A stretch of 64,000 nt of DNA, from contig CAWGJF010000003.1 of the NCBI GenBank assembly GCA_963822905.1, positions 186,001 through 250,000 of the forward strand. Reading direction: 5' to 3'. Shown here piece after piece: positions 16,961 through 25,155 of the stretch. The notes beneath the pieces were generated by a model, which made no database searches, had not been told where the DNA came from, and saw nothing but the letters and a program-made list of their open reading frames with translations. The translations under genes and the position numbers were made by a program. This DNA is from CAWGJF01 sp963822905 (GTDB lineage: Bacteria > Bacteroidota > Ignavibacteria > Ignavibacteriales > Ignavibacteriaceae). Positions within the stretch are counted from its first letter, which is position 1; every line of letters begins with the position of its first letter.

Positions 16961-17461
16961 ATGTACCACAAAATATCTGATTTCATTTCCGATTGGAATT
17001 ACGAATCGGAAACAACACTAAAGCTTTTTAATAATCTTACCGATGAAGTTCTCACCAAGAAATTTGATGAGAACGTCCGAACTGCAGGACGGCTTGCCTG
17101 GCATATAACAGTTACAATTCCTGAGATGGTTCAAAGAACGGGATTAAGTTTTGATGCAGTAGATCACGAAGCTCCTGTTCCAACAACTGCCAAAGAAATT
17201 TGTGATGTGTATAAAAAAGTCTCAGATAATATGATTGAGGCAATTAAGAAAAACTGGAATGATGCTTCGCTGGAAGAAGAAGTCGATATGTATGGTGAAA
17301 TGTGGAAGAACGGAAAAACATTGTCTTCGCTTGTAAAGCATCAAACTCATCACAGGGGTGAGTTGATAGTTGTTATGAGACTTGCAGGATTAAAAGTAGT
17401 TGGTCCTTATGGTCCATCGAAAGAGGAATGGGCTAACTTCGGGATGCAGCCAGCTGAATAA
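16961..17461 (+). CDS. DinB family protein
   Basis: A 166-residue four-helix-bundle protein of the DinB/YfiT metal-binding superfamily. Probable metal-ligand histidines are in GRLAWHITV and in HQTHHRGELIVVMRLAG, the usual DinB positions. The bundle starts with DWNYESETTLKLFNNL. DinB-like proteins include thiol-dependent transferases and iron-binding domains; one forms part of EgtB, encoded 1.4 kb away, but no direct link is visible. Palindromic repeats lie on both sides of the gene. Confidence 0.88.
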   Translation: MYHKISDFISDWNYESETTLKLFNNLTDEVLTKKFDENVRTAGRLAWHITVTIPEMVQRTGLSFDAVDHEAPVPTTAKEICDVYKKVSDNMIEAIKKNWNDASLEEEVDMYGEMWKNGKTLSSLVKHQTHHRGELIVVMRLAGLKVVGPYGPSKEEWANFGMQPAE

Positions 17462-17469
17462 TCGTTATC

Positions 17470-17565
17470 CCTGTCTGCCAACAGGCAGGCTTCGACAGAG
17501 CTTGTCGTGAGTAAATCGAAGGACTTAGGATGACAAATGTCACACTGAGTTTATCGAAATATGAA
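17470..17565. repeat. Palindrome cluster 5' of the GIY-YIG gene
   Basis: Three stem-loops in a row. 17470-17489: CCTGTCTG, loop CCAA, CAGGCAGG. 17490-17521: CTTCGA paired with TCGAAG around an inner CGACA...TGTCG stem. 17539-17565: a degenerate copy of the 27-base element at 17917 (22 of 27 positions the same by eye). The last unit creates an open frame (VTLSLSKYEK) in front of the GIY-YIG start. Confidence 0.7.
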
Positions 17566-17574
17566 AAGTATAAA

Positions 17575-17865
17575 ATGAAAGATTATTTTGTTTACATATT
17601 AAAATGTTCGGATAACAGTTATTACACTGGAGTAACAAATAATCTTGAAAAAAGAATCAACGAACACCAGTCAGGATTAATAAAAGGGTATACAAGCAGC
17701 AGGTTACCTGTTAAACTCGTTTTTTCGGAAAGATTCACGGATATAAATGATGCTATTAGATTTGAGAAACAAGTCAAAGGTTGGAGTAGAAAAAAGAAGG
17801 AAGCGTTGATTAATCGTGACTTTGATTTATTAGTGAAGTTATCAAATATTAAGAAGGAGAAATAA
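17575..17865 (+). CDS. Small GIY-YIG nuclease-domain protein (UPF0213/YhbQ-like)
   Basis: A 96-residue single-domain protein. The GIY-YIG signature is present as YFVYILKCSDNSYYTGVTNN (FVY ... YTG), followed by the helix LEKRINEHQSG with the conserved Arg and the segment LPVKLVFSERFTD. The later DAIRFEKQVKGWSRKKKEAL matches the family end with its conserved Glu. The frame continues 15 codons upstream, but that part (VTLSLSKYEK) comes from the adjacent repeat, so the ATG before KDYFVYI is chosen. Small GIY-YIG proteins are presumed structure-specific DNA endonucleases; the biological role is unclear. Repeats bracket it on both sides. Confidence 0.88.
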   Translation: MKDYFVYILKCSDNSYYTGVTNNLEKRINEHQSGLIKGYTSSRLPVKLVFSERFTDINDAIRFEKQVKGWSRKKKEALINRDFDLLVKLSNIKKEK

Positions 17866-17866
17866 A

Positions 17867-17943
17867 GTCATCCTTCGACAAGCTCAGGATGACAGGCTAA
17901 TGTTAAAAGGATTAATGTCACATTGAGCTTGTCGAAATGTGAC
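17867..17943. repeat. Two inverted-orientation 27-base palindromes 3' of the GIY-YIG gene
   Basis: Unit A at 17867-17893 has arms GTCATCCT and AGGATGAC; unit B at 17917-17943 has arms GTCACATT and AATGTGAC. Both are 27 bases long and share the core TGAGCTTGTCGAA in opposite orientations, so they can fold singly or pair together. They start two bases after the GIY-YIG stop. Confidence 0.75.
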
Positions 17944-17955
17944 TAAATAGAATTT

Positions 17956-18903
17956 TTACAACGCTCTTAAAAACTGAACGCTGAAAAGCTTGTTCCTGTC
18001 AATCCAGACTTTTTCAACCTCATAAATATCTTTTACAAGTTCAGCAAAGCCTTCGGTTGTATATTTATAGGAATATTCTGTAAGTATAGTTTCATACCTG
18101 CTGATAGAAAAACCGTGATCGTTTATTTTTACAATCTGCTGTGCAAGACTGATCAAGTGCATTTCAATCCTGCCTTCTTTTTTATTATAAAAAGCCTGGT
18201 GTTTGAATTTTGACAAATCAAAATTTGATCCAAGTTGTTTATTAATATGATTTAGAATATTCAGATTGAATTCTGCTGTAATCCCTTCGCTGTCATTGTA
18301 AGCTTTGTTTAATATATTTTCATCTTTTTGAAGATCGACCCCGATTAAAAGTCTGCTTCCTTTCCCGCAGATGTCAGCAATTCTTCCCAAAAATTCTCTT
18401 GCTTCTTTAGGTGTGAAATTTCCGATTGTCGAACCGGGATAGAATGCATCAATGGAATTGTAATCTTCATTTATTTCCGGTAAAGAAAACCAGCGTGTAT
18501 AATCTGCTGCGAGAGGATAAACATTCAGATCAGAATATTCATCCTGCAACAATTTTGTTGATTTAATGAGATGTTCAGCAGAAATATCAACTGGAAAATA
18601 TGCAGCAAGATTTTTAAGGTGATCAAGAAGTAGTTTTATTTTTACACTGCTTCCGCTTCCAAGCTCAACAAGCACACATTTATCACCAATGTATGAAATG
18701 ATTTCGTCAATATTTTCGCTTAGAATTTTTGTTTCTGTCCTGGTAGGATAGTACTCTTCAAGTTGACAAATCATATCGAAAAGGCGTGAACCTCTCTCAT
18801 CGTAAAATAGTTTGCTTGGAAGCATCTTCTGCGGTTTGCTTAAACCTTCAATCACTTCCGTAAGCAAATCTTCCTGCGGAATTTCTAATGTTTTAACAAC
18901 CAT
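17956..18903 (-). CDS. egtD: L-histidine N-alpha-methyltransferase (ergothioneine biosynthesis)
   Basis: A 315-residue SAM-dependent enzyme that trimethylates histidine to hercynine, the first step to ergothioneine. Family marks are PKMLPSKLFYDERGSRLFD, EEYYPTRTETKIL, the SAM-binding motif LVELGSGSSVKIKLLLDHL, YFPVDIS, YPGSTIGNFTP and LLIGVDLQKD. Length is normal. It begins two bases after egtB ends, so the pair is one operon and makes the minimal EgtB-EgtD pathway. No egtA, egtC or egtE is in the window. Confidence 0.95.
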   Translation of the reverse strand: MVVKTLEIPQEDLLTEVIEGLSKPQKMLPSKLFYDERGSRLFDMICQLEEYYPTRTETKILSENIDEIISYIGDKCVLVELGSGSSVKIKLLLDHLKNLAAYFPVDISAEHLIKSTKLLQDEYSDLNVYPLAADYTRWFSLPEINEDYNSIDAFYPGSTIGNFTPKEAREFLGRIADICGKGSRLLIGVDLQKDENILNKAYNDSEGITAEFNLNILNHINKQLGSNFDLSKFKHQAFYNKKEGRIEMHLISLAQQIVKINDHGFSISRYETILTEYSYKYTTEGFAELVKDIYEVEKVWIDRNKLFSVQFLRAL

Positions 18904-18905
18904 GA

Positions 18906-20237
18906 TTATTTATTATCCTTTGCTAATCTTATTCCCGTAAATTGCCATCTTGAGTGCGGAGGAAAAAAGTTGCGGTATGTTTTTCTAATATGCGATTTTG
19001 AAGTTGCACATGATCCACCGCGTAAAACCATTTGACCCGACATAAATTTTCCGTTGTATTCACCTAACGCCCCCGGAAGCGGTTTGTAACCCGGATACGG
19101 CAGGTATGCACTTCGTGTCCATTCCCAAACATCTCCTAACATCTGCTTTAATCCATAAGCATTGTTCTCTTTTAAAGGAACTGTGTGAAATTTTTTATCA
19201 TCAACAAAATTACCTTCAATCTCCAATGAAGAAGCTACAACTTCCCATTCAGCTTCAGTCGGTAAACGATTTCCTTTCCATGCTGCAAAAGCATCAGCTT
19301 CATATTGACTTACATGACAAACCGGCTCATCTGGGTTAACTTTTCTCAATCCGTTTAGTGTAAAGTTGTACCACTCGTCATCTTTCTTTTCCCAGTAAAG
19401 TGGAGCTTTCCATTTTTCATTTTCGACAGTTGCCCATCCATCTGAAAGCCAGAGAGCTGGTTTTTCATATCCGCCGTCTTCCATAAATTCAAGATATTCA
19501 CGGTTGGTAACAAGTCTGTCGGCAAGAGCAAATGAATTTATAAATTCTTTGTGAACAGGGGTTTCATTATCATAACAAAAACTTTTTCCATCCTGCCTGT
19601 CCGGCAGGCAGGCATGACCGGTTTCAAAAACTCCTTCTTCAAATTCAACCCAGTTTTCAGAATTAATAGTATTTGTGCTTATTATTTCTCTTTCAGAATA
19701 AACAGGACGAAGCGGATTAAATGAAAGAACGTGCTTAATATCAGTCAGTAAAAGTTCCTGGTGCTGCTGCTCGTGGTTTAAACCGATTTCAATTACTGGA
19801 ACGTATTCATTAAAAACTTCTTCACCGCAAGTTTCAATAAAATTTATTAAATGTTCATCAACGTAAGTTCTGTATTCAAAAACCTGCTTTACTGTCGGGC
19901 GTGATAAAATTCCGCGGTTTGGTCTGAACCATCTTTCACCAACCTGGATGTAGTAAGAATTAAAAAGATAAGTGTACAGCGGATGAATTGATTTGTAATC
20001 CGGGTTCCCTTTGTGTAAAACGAAAGCTTCGAAAAACCAGCTTGTGTGTGCAAGATGCCATTTTGTGGGACTTACATCAGGCATTGATTGGATTACATAA
20101 TCTTCTATTTCCAACGGTTCACACAAAAGAACTGAAAATGATCTTACATTCTTAAAACGGCTTATAAGATTTTTCCTGTTTGTAACCAATTCGACAGGTT
20201 TATTTAAAATAGAAGTGTCACTTTCCTGATTAAACAT
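18906..20237 (-). CDS. egtB: EgtB-type sulfoxide synthase with an in-frame repeat insertion
   Basis: A 443-residue iron enzyme that joins hercynine to a thiol (gamma-glutamylcysteine or cysteine) using oxygen. The N-terminal DinB-like domain has candidate iron ligands in TKWHLAHT (His61/64) and LNHEQQHQELL (His155, His159). The C-terminal FGE-sulfatase domain includes VTNREYLEF, RLPTEAEWE, GDVWEWTRSAY, LRGGSCATS and FFPPHSRWQFTGIRLA. Absence of egtA/egtC nearby fits an enzyme using cysteine directly, but this is inference. Between VFETGH and DGKSFCYDNE is an extra ACLPDRQ, encoded by a palindromic repeat at 19592-19612; homologues usually lack it. The rest of the protein is intact. Confidence 0.95.
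   Translation of the reverse strand: MFNQESDTSILNKPVELVTNRKNLISRFKNVRSFSVLLCEPLEIEDYVIQSMPDVSPTKWHLAHTSWFFEAFVLHKGNPDYKSIHPLYTYLFNSYYIQVGERWFRPNRGILSRPTVKQVFEYRTYVDEHLINFIETCGEEVFNEYVPVIEIGLNHEQQHQELLLTDIKHVLSFNPLRPVYSEREIISTNTINSENWVEFEEGVFETGHACLPDRQDGKSFCYDNETPVHKEFINSFALADRLVTNREYLEFMEDGGYEKPALWLSDGWATVENEKWKAPLYWEKKDDEWYNFTLNGLRKVNPDEPVCHVSQYEADAFAAWKGNRLPTEAEWEVVASSLEIEGNFVDDKKFHTVPLKENNAYGLKQMLGDVWEWTRSAYLPYPGYKPLPGALGEYNGKFMSGQMVLRGGSCATSKSHIRKTYRNFFPPHSRWQFTGIRLAKDNK
19592..19612. repeat. Palindromic repeat inserted in frame in egtB
   Basis: CCTGCCTG at 19592-19599 and CAGGCAGG at 19605-19612 form a perfect 8-bp stem around TCCGG. It belongs to the same type as 17470-17489. It lies within the egtB reading frame and encodes most of ACLPDRQ at residues 209-215. 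Confidence 0.75.
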
Positions 20238-20354
20238 TGGCTTACCTTATTAATTGTGGGATGTCTAAAAATAGCAAACTAAATGAATAATAACAGTTCA
20301 ATATGATGGCAATCACGAAAAGTTTTTTACTATTTGTAAGATTTTAGAATGCAA

Positions 20355-20379
20355 ATAAAAAGAGGTTCAATTATGAACC
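20355..20379 (-). terminator. Terminator after the C1-family peptidase gene
   Basis: On the minus strand, GGTTCA-TAAT-TGAACC is followed by TCTTTTTAT. The stem starts about 30 bases after the stop at 20409. Confidence 0.75.
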
Positions 20380-20408
20380 CCGTAAATCAATGAAAGGCAA
20401 ATCTGAAC

Positions 20409-21650
20409 TTATTGGTTTTGCTCAATAAATTTCTGTAAAAGCATTTTTACTGCATCTTTATGCACCATAAAATCCATCATTTTAAGTTTAACGTAATCTT
20501 CATTGTAATAATAATACCCTTTTTCGCCTGTATTTCTGGAACCGGAACCGGAATCCTTAATCAGGTACCAGTCTTTTCCATCTTTTACTTCATATCCAAC
20601 CAGATGAATCCCGTGATCGTCTGTTGTTGATTTGTTTGTGAATCTAAACTGTCTTGCACTTTCATCAATATATTCAGAAGGAATATCAAACGAAGGAACG
20701 ATTGCAACTTTGTGCCAGGAATCGTAACCTGGTTCGGAAACATCTCCGCCGAGTGCCACAGTGTAACCGTTTCTTATCGCACTTTTTAAAGCTGACATAA
20801 ATGCATCGAGAGGAACGTTGTAATAATCCGAACTATGCCACCAGTTATCCGGAACTTCATATTCAACCTGTTCGTAATATGGTTTTTGCATGTAAGAAAG
20901 AATATCAACATAATCATCAGGGTTAAGTTGGAGATAGTTGTTTAGATATTCTTTCGGAGTATATTCTTTTCCTTCAACGTTAACTTTTGTTGGTGGTTCA
21001 CCCATATAATGATTCATAATTGATTTTATCGTTTCAATGGCTTCTTCTTCGTTCCAGGCCTCTTCCTCTTTAACATTGTTCAAATACGATTTCATCTCGC
21101 CGAACATATTTTTATGATTATGAAATTTCTGTCCGGGCATCAATCCGGTGTAAGCATCTTCGGGAACAACTCCATATTTTTTCCAGATTCTTGTAACAGC
21201 ATTTGCTTCCGATCCTTCTTCAAAAGCAGAGCTGCCTCTTTCCTCAATAAACCGTTTAGCTTTTTCAACGTACTCCCAGTAAACCGTGTACATTTCTGAT
21301 AACTTAACTTTTTTATTGTGAAGACGGTAAACTTCCGATTCAAGAAATGAAGTGGTTGAAAAGCACCAGCAGGTTCCTGTGTTTCCCTGTGAAATAGGAT
21401 CATTAAACCAGTAGCTTTTAAATTCATCTTTGCTTTTTGGTAGAACCATTCCGTTAAAATCGACTGTGAATTCTTTTCCCTTTTCCTTTTTGGGAGTTTC
21501 AAATTCTTTTATGCTTTTCATTATTTCATTTACATAAAAGCCATCTTTTTTATCAACAAAAATTCCCTTGTCATTTTTATCCTGAGAAAAGAGTGAAGAA
21601 AAAAGGAAAGTAGTAAGTAGAAGTGGTAATATTAAAAAATTTATTTTCAT
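20409..21650 (-). CDS. Secreted C1-family cysteine peptidase (bleomycin hydrolase/PepC-like)
   Basis: A 413-residue papain-fold peptidase with a signal peptide (residues 1-22, ending LFSQ). The catalytic Cys94 lies in QGNTGTCWCFSTTSFLE, preceded by the oxyanion Gln. The His is in DDHGIHLVGYEV. The third catalytic position, usually Asn in NSWG, appears as Asp in WYLIKDSGSGS, and the Trp is absent. LSEMYTVYWEYVEKAKRF is typical of the bleomycin hydrolase (C1B) branch. Export is unusual compared with cytoplasmic PepC but occurs in this group. It has its own terminator. Confidence 0.88.
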   Translation of the reverse strand: MKINFLILPLLLTTFLFSSLFSQDKNDKGIFVDKKDGFYVNEIMKSIKEFETPKKEKGKEFTVDFNGMVLPKSKDEFKSYWFNDPISQGNTGTCWCFSTTSFLESEVYRLHNKKVKLSEMYTVYWEYVEKAKRFIEERGSSAFEEGSEANAVTRIWKKYGVVPEDAYTGLMPGQKFHNHKNMFGEMKSYLNNVKEEEAWNEEEAIETIKSIMNHYMGEPPTKVNVEGKEYTPKEYLNNYLQLNPDDYVDILSYMQKPYYEQVEYEVPDNWWHSSDYYNVPLDAFMSALKSAIRNGYTVALGGDVSEPGYDSWHKVAIVPSFDIPSEYIDESARQFRFTNKSTTDDHGIHLVGYEVKDGKDWYLIKDSGSGSRNTGEKGYYYYNEDYVKLKMMDFMVHKDAVKMLLQKFIEQNQ

Positions 21651-21845
21651 TTTTTACCCCATTGTTCAAAATAAAGTTTAACAAATTTTAACAGTGTAAA
21701 TTAAAGATATTTGGGATTAAATTTAAATTGAAAAAGGAGACAATTAGTTTTTTGTAGAATGTATTTTTATAAACTGAAGGCGGAAAATTTTTCTGAAACA
21801 TGGAGGATGGTTTTACTTGAGTAAAATAAATGGAAAGAAATCGGA

Positions 21846-22733
21846 TTATTTTAAAACATAAAAATCATCATCAGTCAGATTGATAACATCTTTTACAGCT
21901 TCTTTATCACCGTTGGAAAGTTCATCATAATTCGTTTCTGCTGTATTCTCAGAGCTTATGTATGGATACATTATATCAAGCTCATTATCACTGTGACCCA
22001 ATCCGAATGCGTGCCCGATTTCATGTATAATGGTCGCTTTAATTTCGCCATCCGAAATTTTTTCAGTCCCAAATTTTAGCAAACTTATTTGAATAGTTGA
22101 TAAATCAATTTCGTTATCATCATTGACTTCGTATTCTGTTAAACCGAGATAATTTTCTTCATATTCTTTTCCAAGGTCTTCAACAAATTTTATAACTATA
22201 TCTGCTTCTCTTTTGTTTGAAACAATTTTATAGTTTATCCTGTCATCTGCCATGCGCCATACATTGAATGCATAAGGCACATATTTTTTGTAGCTAGTTT
22301 TATAGTATCGTGATAAAGATTCCTGTACGTAAACTTTTAGTGGAAATTGTGTAGATGTCCAATGTTTCCCATCCCAAAGTGTTTTTCCTGATTTATCAAT
22401 ATGAAAATAATTTTCAGTTTCGTTTTTATTAAACTTGTGTAATGTTCCTTTTTCGGTGTAACCGTTTTTATCTCGCTCTGGTTTTGGAAGAGATTTATTT
22501 TCTTTATTATTTAACTTTTGTATGTCATAATCATTTTTTCCATTTATCGGATTTAAATCCGCCGGACTGCTTAATATTGAATTACTGGAAGAGAAATGAT
22601 TGTATCTTGAAGAATAAATTGAAGATTGTGGTTTTGAATTGTCGGCTCTTTGTGCAAACGAAACACTGATTGCAAATGCAAGAATCAGAATAAGAAGATT
22701 AAATTTGCAATAGGATTTATAAACCTGGTTCAT
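21846..22733 (-). CDS. Secreted matrixin-type zinc metalloprotease
   Basis: A 295-residue exported protein (signal peptide 1-27, cleavage near SFAQ). Residues 28-125 are a Ser/Asn/Lys-rich pro-region. The metzincin site HEIGHAFGLGH is at 237-247, with the Met-turn Met255 in ELDIMYPYIS. FPLKVYVQESL and YVPYAFNVWR correspond to the start of a matrixin (M10) catalytic domain. No C-terminal sorting domain follows, so the mature protein may be periplasmic or released. It is monocistronic. Confidence 0.88.
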   Translation of the reverse strand: MNQVYKSYCKFNLLILILAFAISVSFAQRADNSKPQSSIYSSRYNHFSSSNSILSSPADLNPINGKNDYDIQKLNNKENKSLPKPERDKNGYTEKGTLHKFNKNETENYFHIDKSGKTLWDGKHWTSTQFPLKVYVQESLSRYYKTSYKKYVPYAFNVWRMADDRINYKIVSNKREADIVIKFVEDLGKEYEENYLGLTEYEVNDDNEIDLSTIQISLLKFGTEKISDGEIKATIIHEIGHAFGLGHSDNELDIMYPYISSENTAETNYDELSNGDKEAVKDVINLTDDDFYVLK

Positions 22734-22930
22734 ACACTTATAGCTGTTTTTTTAAGTTATCTATCGGCAACAGACAAGATTTATTCCAACTGTCTTTTGT
22801 CGATTTTATGCGATATTATCGTATAAACCACAACAATGTTTAAAAAAATGAATGAATTTGAGAACAGTATTGTATCAAACAAGAAACGTTCTACTATGTT
22901 TTTAGTCCTTTAAATAAGTAAATAATCGGT

Positions 22931-24274
22931 TCAATATTTTAAAATACTTCCGCCAATAAATTCGCGAAGAACAGAATCTTTTGGAACTGGCGAATCATCA
23001 GCAACAGGTGTCACAGACTTAAGAACTTTATAAAGGCGTGATGCTCTTTCATAAGCATCCTTCTTTAAAGGATCATCTTTGTATTTCACGTCCCATTCAG
23101 CAAACCTGTCAAGCATTTTATGTGCGTACAGAGGGACTTCATAAGCCATCCCGCTGCTGATAATAAAATTTGCAGTATTTGAATATGGAATTATATTTCT
23201 CAGTTCGCTAGAACGAACATAGTGCCAGTGTTCCAGGGTCTGTTGCGGATTGTATGCCCGATGAATAGAATCTCTTAACATTCTCCTAATTAATCTTAAA
23301 TCTGTCCAGCGGATATATTTTCCATCAGTACCTTTCATCTGAAGTAATGGTTCAAGGTATAGTTTAAATTTCACCTCGGCAGAAATATCTTTGCTGAAAT
23401 CGGGATACAAACCGTGTAAACTATCAATTAATAGCAGTTCATTCTTTTCAAGTTTTAGTGGTGTGACATTTAAAGTTCTTGTTCCTGTTCTGAAATCATA
23501 TGAAGGGATTAAAACTTCCTCACCTTTACTTAGTTTTGATAAGTGTTCGTTTATTAATTCGAGATCTAGTGCCTGTGGAGTTTCAAAATCATAATCGCCA
23601 AATTCATCTTTTGGATGAAGATCAAGATCGAAAAAGTAGTGATCAACATTCAGCGCTTTGAATTTGTACCCTCGTTTTGTCAGCTTTTGCTCAAGCTTAA
23701 TTGTCGTTGTTGTTTTACCTGATGACGAGGGACCGCTTATCATTACCATTCGTAACTCTTCTAATCTTTCTATTACTAATTCTGCGGCAAGTGAAATATC
23801 GTCCTCATAAAGTCTTTCCGATTCGTGAACGATTTGAGCAAACTCACCGTTTGCAATTCTTTCATTCAAATGATCCACAGTATGAAGATTATGTTCAACA
23901 GCCCAATCAAGATTTCTCCATAATTTTGCCCAGGGAATATTTTCGTTCAGTTTCGAATTTAATCTTCCTTCAGTATCTCTTCGTTTTGCAGCTTCTTCAC
24001 GGTAAAGTATAAATTCTTTTGAAACCTTTGCGTGTCCATTTTCAATTAATACTTTTTCAGCAATATCCTGCACATCTTCAATGCTTGGGATTTCATTCTC
24101 GTTAAATTTATCATTTAACAGTTGTACAACCTGCTCTGAGAGTTCTTCGGCTTTTTCTTTATCACGTCCGCCAACAGCAACAGCCGCACGATAAATAGCA
24201 TTCGCAATTCTTTCTTTGTTGAATGGAACAATTGTTCCGCTTCTTTTTTTAACGCGAGTGATTTTGTTATTCAT
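22931..24274 (-). CDS. ATP-cone domain fused to a uridine kinase-like P-loop kinase
   Basis: A 447-residue cytoplasmic protein with an unusual domain pairing. Residues 1-97 form an ATP-cone (VKKRSGTIVPFNKERI, IYRAAVAVGG, IPSIEDVQDIAEKVLIENG), the nucleotide-sensing module of ribonucleotide reductases and NrdR. Residues 98-170 are a helical linker. From 175 onward is a uridine kinase/phosphoribulokinase-like domain: Walker A GPSSSGKTTTT at 181-191, NVDHYFFD, FETPQALDLELI, IPSYDFRTGTR and LLLIDSLHGLYPDF. The substrate may be a nucleoside or sugar phosphate. Allosteric control by ATP/dATP through the cone is inferred from domain identity. Confidence 0.85.
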   Translation of the reverse strand: MNNKITRVKKRSGTIVPFNKERIANAIYRAAVAVGGRDKEKAEELSEQVVQLLNDKFNENEIPSIEDVQDIAEKVLIENGHAKVSKEFILYREEAAKRRDTEGRLNSKLNENIPWAKLWRNLDWAVEHNLHTVDHLNERIANGEFAQIVHESERLYEDDISLAAELVIERLEELRMVMISGPSSSGKTTTTIKLEQKLTKRGYKFKALNVDHYFFDLDLHPKDEFGDYDFETPQALDLELINEHLSKLSKGEEVLIPSYDFRTGTRTLNVTPLKLEKNELLLIDSLHGLYPDFSKDISAEVKFKLYLEPLLQMKGTDGKYIRWTDLRLIRRMLRDSIHRAYNPQQTLEHWHYVRSSELRNIIPYSNTANFIISSGMAYEVPLYAHKMLDRFAEWDVKYKDDPLKKDAYERASRLYKVLKSVTPVADDSPVPKDSVLREFIGGSILKY

Positions 24275-24445
24275 TCACTAATCCTGTTAAAATTGAATAT
24301 TAAAGAAAAATTTATATAAATAATTTATAGAATTAAAAAGAGTTTTTCGAATGTGATCTATAATAAAGTGAATTTTTTACGAGAGACATTGTTTATATAT
24401 TGGGTAACAATTCTTAATTCTTTATACAAAAATCAGGAGATCAAA

Positions 24446-24877
24446 ATGCCAGTTAGAACAGCTAATGCTGAATGGAAAGGGGATTTAAAAAGCGGGAAAG
24501 GTTCAATTAGTACTCAAACAAATACTTTAAGCAACGTTGCTTATGATGCGGGATCACGTTTTGAAACAGGCTCTACAACAAATCCTGAAGAATTAATCGG
24601 TGCAGCACATGCGGCTTGTTATTCTATGGCGCTTGCAAATGCACTTTCAAAAGAAGGATTTAAAGTTAATTCGATTAAAACCGATGACAAGGTTCATATT
24701 GAAAAACTTGAAACAGGGTTTACTATTACTAAGATTGAAATAAACACTGTTGGTGATGTTGAAGGAATTGACGCTTCTGCTTTCCAGAAATTTGCTGAGC
24801 AAACAAAAAGCGGATGCCCGGTTTCAAAAGCCTTAACCGGACCGAATATGTTTCTGACTGCAAGTCTGAAATCTTAA
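24446..24877 (+). CDS. OsmC-family peroxiredoxin
   Basis: A 143-residue protein of the OsmC/Ohr superfamily that reduces organic hydroperoxides. The two reactive cysteines are in HAACYSMALANAL and SGCPVSKALTG. TNPEELIGAAHAACYS and GSRFETGS are typical of OsmC rather than Ohr. The frame is open 31 codons upstream, but the ATG before PVRTANAEWKG is chosen for the AGGAGA five bases before it and the family start. Its stop overlaps the convergent acetyltransferase gene by four bases. Confidence 0.93.
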   Translation: MPVRTANAEWKGDLKSGKGSISTQTNTLSNVAYDAGSRFETGSTTNPEELIGAAHAACYSMALANALSKEGFKVNSIKTDDKVHIEKLETGFTITKIEINTVGDVEGIDASAFQKFAEQTKSGCPVSKALTGPNMFLTASLKS

Positions 24878-25155
24878 TCAGCAACAAATTCGTTATACTG
24901 AGGATTCTTCTCAAGAAAGTATGGAATGAATGGGCAGGAAGGGATAACTCTTAAATTATTTTCTTTTGCATAATTAAAAGCAAACTCAACAACCTTTCCT
25001 GCCAATCCTCTTCCTCTTAAATGCGGAGGAGTGTAAGTGTGATACAAATCTATTTTATCACCTCTTAATGAGTAATCAAGATGAACTTTGACTCCTTCGA
25101 TATCAATGTAAAATTTTTCGCTTTTTTCATCGTGTTTAACTTCAGGTTCTTTCAT
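24874..25155 (-). CDS. Small GNAT-fold acetyltransferase (PF14542/YjdJ-like)
   Basis: A 93-residue minimal acetyltransferase. The acetyl-CoA loop is HLRGRGLAGKVVEFAF; the rest (FYIDIEGVKVHLDYSLRGD, LYHTYTPP, VIPSCPFIPYFL) fits the short family with a conserved Cys. Substrate is unknown. Its ATG overlaps the stop of the NRDE gene by one base (TAATG), so the two were arranged for translational coupling. Confidence 0.88.
   Translation of the reverse strand: MKEPEVKHDEKSEKFYIDIEGVKVHLDYSLRGDKIDLYHTYTPPHLRGRGLAGKVVEFAFNYAKENNLRVIPSCPFIPYFLEKNPQYNEFVAD

Noticed and set aside
17530..17574. Longer N-terminus for the GIY-YIG protein (VTLSLSKYEK segment)
   Set aside because: The segment is translated repeat sequence, and the family start is at the later ATG.
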